This document shows positions 5,448 through 6,816 of a stretch of DNA of 6,816 nucleotides, piece by piece (the stretch's first letter is position 1; each line of letters starts with the position of its first letter). The stretch comes from Kiloniellaceae bacterium (GTDB lineage Bacteria; Pseudomonadota; Alphaproteobacteria; Kiloniellales; Kiloniellaceae). The translations under genes were made by a program, and so were the position numbers. The notes under the pieces were generated by a model. The model was not told the DNA's origin. It saw only the letters and a list, made by a program, of their open reading frames with translations, and did no database searches. Location: NCBI GenBank assembly GCA_028280915.1, contig JANQKX010000465.1, positions 1-6,816 on the forward strand, read 5' to 3'.

Positions 5448-6463
5448 AAATCGCCCTCGTCACCGATGCCTGGTATCCCCAGGTCAACGGCGTCGTGCGC
5501 ACCCTGTCGCGCACCGTCGACGAATTGGCGGCGCTGGGTCACGAGATGTGCCCCATTTCCCCGTCGGACTTCACCACCATTCCTTGCCCCACCTATCCGG
5601 AGATCCGCCTGGCCCTGACCCCGGGCCGGCGCCTCGCGCGGATGCTGGAAGAAATGGCGCCGGATGCCCTGCACGTGGCCACCGAGGGACCCTTGGGCAT
5701 GGCGGCACGGCGCTGGTGCCTGCGTCACGGCCGCAGTTTCACCACCTCGTTCCACACCCGGTTTCCCGAGTACGTCACGGCCCGCACCGGCCTGCCGCCC
5801 AGTTTGGGCTATGCCTGGCTGCGGCGCTTCCATCGCCCGTCCATGGGGGTCATGGTGGCCACCGATACCCTGCGGGACGAATTGGCCGGTCGGGGCTTCG
5901 GCCATTTAAAGATCTGGTCCCGGGGCGTCGATACCGTGCTCTTTCATCCCCGCGCCGACCCCGTGCTGGACTTGCCCCGGCCGCGCCACCTCTATGTGGG
6001 CCGGGTCGCGGTGGAAAAGAACATCAAGGCCTTTCTCGATCTTTCCCTGCCGGGCAGCAAGATCGTGGTGGGCGGCGGCCCGCAACTGGAGTCCCTGCGC
6101 AAGAGTTACCCGGAGGCCCATTTCCTGGGGCCCAAGTTCGGCGAGGATCTGGCGGCGGCCTATGCCTCCTGTGACGTTTTTGTCTTTCCCAGCCGGACCG
6201 ATACCTTCGGCCTGGTGATCTTGGAGGCCCTGGCCTCGGGCCTGCCGGTGGCGGCCTTTCCCGTGCCCGGCCCCTTGGACGTCATCGGCGACAGCGGCGC
6301 CGGGGTGCTGGACGAGGACTTGGCCGGCGCCGCCGAACGGGCGCTGCGGATCCCCCGCGAGGTCTGCCGGGCCCATGCCATGACGTTTTCCTGGCAAAGC
6401 ACCGCCCAACAGTTCCTCGCCAACCTCTCCTACTGGCCCGACGCCGCCGCGGCGGCTGAATAG
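5444..6463 (+). CDS. agt: GT4 family glycosyltransferase, probable diacylglycerol glycosyltransferase Agt
   Basis: Predicted GT-B retaining glycosyltransferase of 339 residues, expected on the cytoplasmic face of the inner membrane and moving a sugar from a UDP-sugar onto diacylglycerol. The N-terminal acceptor domain shows VTDAWYPQVNGVVRTL (6-21), CPTYPEIRLAL (48-58), HVATEGPLG (77-85) and SFHTRFPEYV (102-111). The C-terminal donor domain shows LYVGRVAVEKNI (183-194; R187 and K192 would bind the diphosphate), VVGGGPQ (208-214) and PSRTDTFGLVILEALASG (249-266), with D253 and E261 in place of the usual E-x7-E pair. No membrane segment is visible. Its ATG overlaps the plcP stop as ATGA, implying coupled translation. 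Agt of Agrobacterium makes glucosyl- and glucuronosyl-diacylglycerol during phosphate starvation. The related SqdX sulfolipid and mannosyltransferase families are alternatives, and the sugar specificity is not readable here. Confidence 0.75.
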   Translation: MKIALVTDAWYPQVNGVVRTLSRTVDELAALGHEMCPISPSDFTTIPCPTYPEIRLALTPGRRLARMLEEMAPDALHVATEGPLGMAARRWCLRHGRSFTTSFHTRFPEYVTARTGLPPSLGYAWLRRFHRPSMGVMVATDTLRDELAGRGFGHLKIWSRGVDTVLFHPRADPVLDLPRPRHLYVGRVAVEKNIKAFLDLSLPGSKIVVGGGPQLESLRKSYPEAHFLGPKFGEDLAAAYASCDVFVFPSRTDTFGLVILEALASGLPVAAFPVPGPLDVIGDSGAGVLDEDLAGAAERALRIPREVCRAHAMTFSWQSTAQQFLANLSYWPDAAAAAE

Positions 6464-6473
6464 CGCCGCCGCG
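6448..6473. other. GC hairpin spanning the agt stop codon, between convergent genes
   Basis: CGCGGCGGC (6448-6456) pairs perfectly with GCCGCCGCG (6465-6473) over 9 bp. The 8-nt loop TGAATAGC contains the agt TAG stop. The left arm also belongs to an alternative 14-bp palindrome (6443-6456). It fills most of the 26-bp gap to the convergent reductase gene. Neither strand has a T-run after the stem, so it is not a textbook terminator, but it could protect the 3' ends or help Rho-dependent ending in both directions. Confidence 0.4.
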
Positions 6474-6489
6474 CGGGCTTGCGAAAAGG

Positions 6490-6816
6490 TTACACCTTGT
6501 CCCGGTCGTGCGGCGCCAGAAAATCGATCTCCGGGCCCAGGGGCAACACGCCGGTGGGGTTGATGGTGCGGTGGCTGCCGTAGTAGTGGGACTTGATGTG
6601 GCCCATGTGCACCGTCTCGGCGATGCCGGGCTGCTGATAGAGGTCCCGCAGATAGCCCCACATGTTGGGATAATCGGCGATGCGCTTTTTGTTGCACTTG
6701 AAGTGGCCCACATAGACCGGATCGAAGCGCAGCAAGGTGGTGAAAAGGCGCCAATCGGCCTCGGTGAGGCGATCGCCCAGCAAGTAGCGCTGGTCCGACA
6801 AACGCTCTTCCACCCA
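6490..6816 (-). CDS. yqjG: Glutathionyl-hydroquinone reductase, YqjG/ECM4 family (partial, C-terminal 108 residues)
   Basis: Cytosolic glutathione transferase of the omega/ECM4-like (Xi) type, which reduces glutathionyl-hydroquinones to free hydroquinone using glutathione. Only the C-terminal third is present (family length about 320-330 residues); the gene is open at the right edge, and the last visible codons read Trp-Val. Diagnostic stretches of the all-helical domain are LLGDRLTEADWRLFTTLLRFD, VYVGHFKCNKKRI, YPNMWGYLRDLYQQPGIAETV, and the tail HIKSHYYGSHRTINPTGVLPLGP, which closely matches the E. coli YqjG tail as I recall it. The conserved Tyr residues of this tail help bind the hydroquinone. 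The catalytic Cys and the glutathione-binding thioredoxin domain lie outside the window. It is convergent with agt and probably unrelated in function. Confidence 0.93.
   Translation of the reverse strand, partial: WVEERLSDQRYLLGDRLTEADWRLFTTLLRFDPVYVGHFKCNKKRIADYPNMWGYLRDLYQQPGIAETVHMGHIKSHYYGSHRTINPTGVLPLGPEIDFLAPHDRDKV

Overview
The window is GC-rich, densely coding bacterial DNA, best explained as an alphaproteobacterium (perhaps Rhodospirillales or a relative). This rests on a plcP-agt type lipid-remodelling gene pair, PHO-box-like sites of the alphaproteobacterial CTGTCAT type, and the style of the sugar-type ABC importer. The taxonomic call is inference; no rRNA or marker gene is present.

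Left part (1-2660, minus strand): a CUT1-type ABC importer operon in the usual order. It runs from a periplasmic solute-binding protein (1341-2660) through a MalF-like permease (233-1183) to a MalG-like permease (1-236, cut by the window edge, its start overlapping the previous stop as ATGA). No ATPase is in the window; it may lie off the left edge. A stem-loop sits in the 157-bp gap between the binding protein and the first permease. Middle (2661-3028): a 368-bp divergent control region with two back-to-back sigma70-like promoters whose -35 boxes are 15 bp apart. Each -10 region is overlapped by its own inverted repeat, and the importer mRNA leader can fold into two hairpins. To the right, on the plus strand, is a metal-dependent amidohydrolase of the imidazolonepropionase-related class (3029-4318). 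It probably acts in the cytoplasm on the solute that the importer brings in. The solute itself cannot be read from the sequence.

Right part (4319-6816): after a 337-bp AT-richer spacer comes a two-gene operon with a 4-bp ATGA overlap, a calcineurin-like phosphoesterase (4656-5447) followed by a GT4 glycosyltransferase (5444-6463). Automatic annotation would probably call the first gene UDP-2,3-diacylglucosamine diphosphatase (LpxH-like). Its pairing with the glycosyltransferase and two 18-bp PHO-box-like sites upstream (4538-4555 and 4572-4589) instead point to the phospholipase C PlcP / diacylglycerol glycosyltransferase Agt system. That system replaces membrane phospholipids with glycolipids when phosphate is scarce: PlcP cuts the headgroup off phospholipids to give diacylglycerol, Agt glycosylates it, and PhoB switches both on. 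This is the strongest functional reading in the window.

At the right edge, convergent on the minus strand, is the C-terminal third of a glutathionyl-hydroquinone reductase (YqjG/ECM4 family). It is separated from agt by 26 bp, with a 9-bp GC hairpin whose loop contains the agt stop codon.
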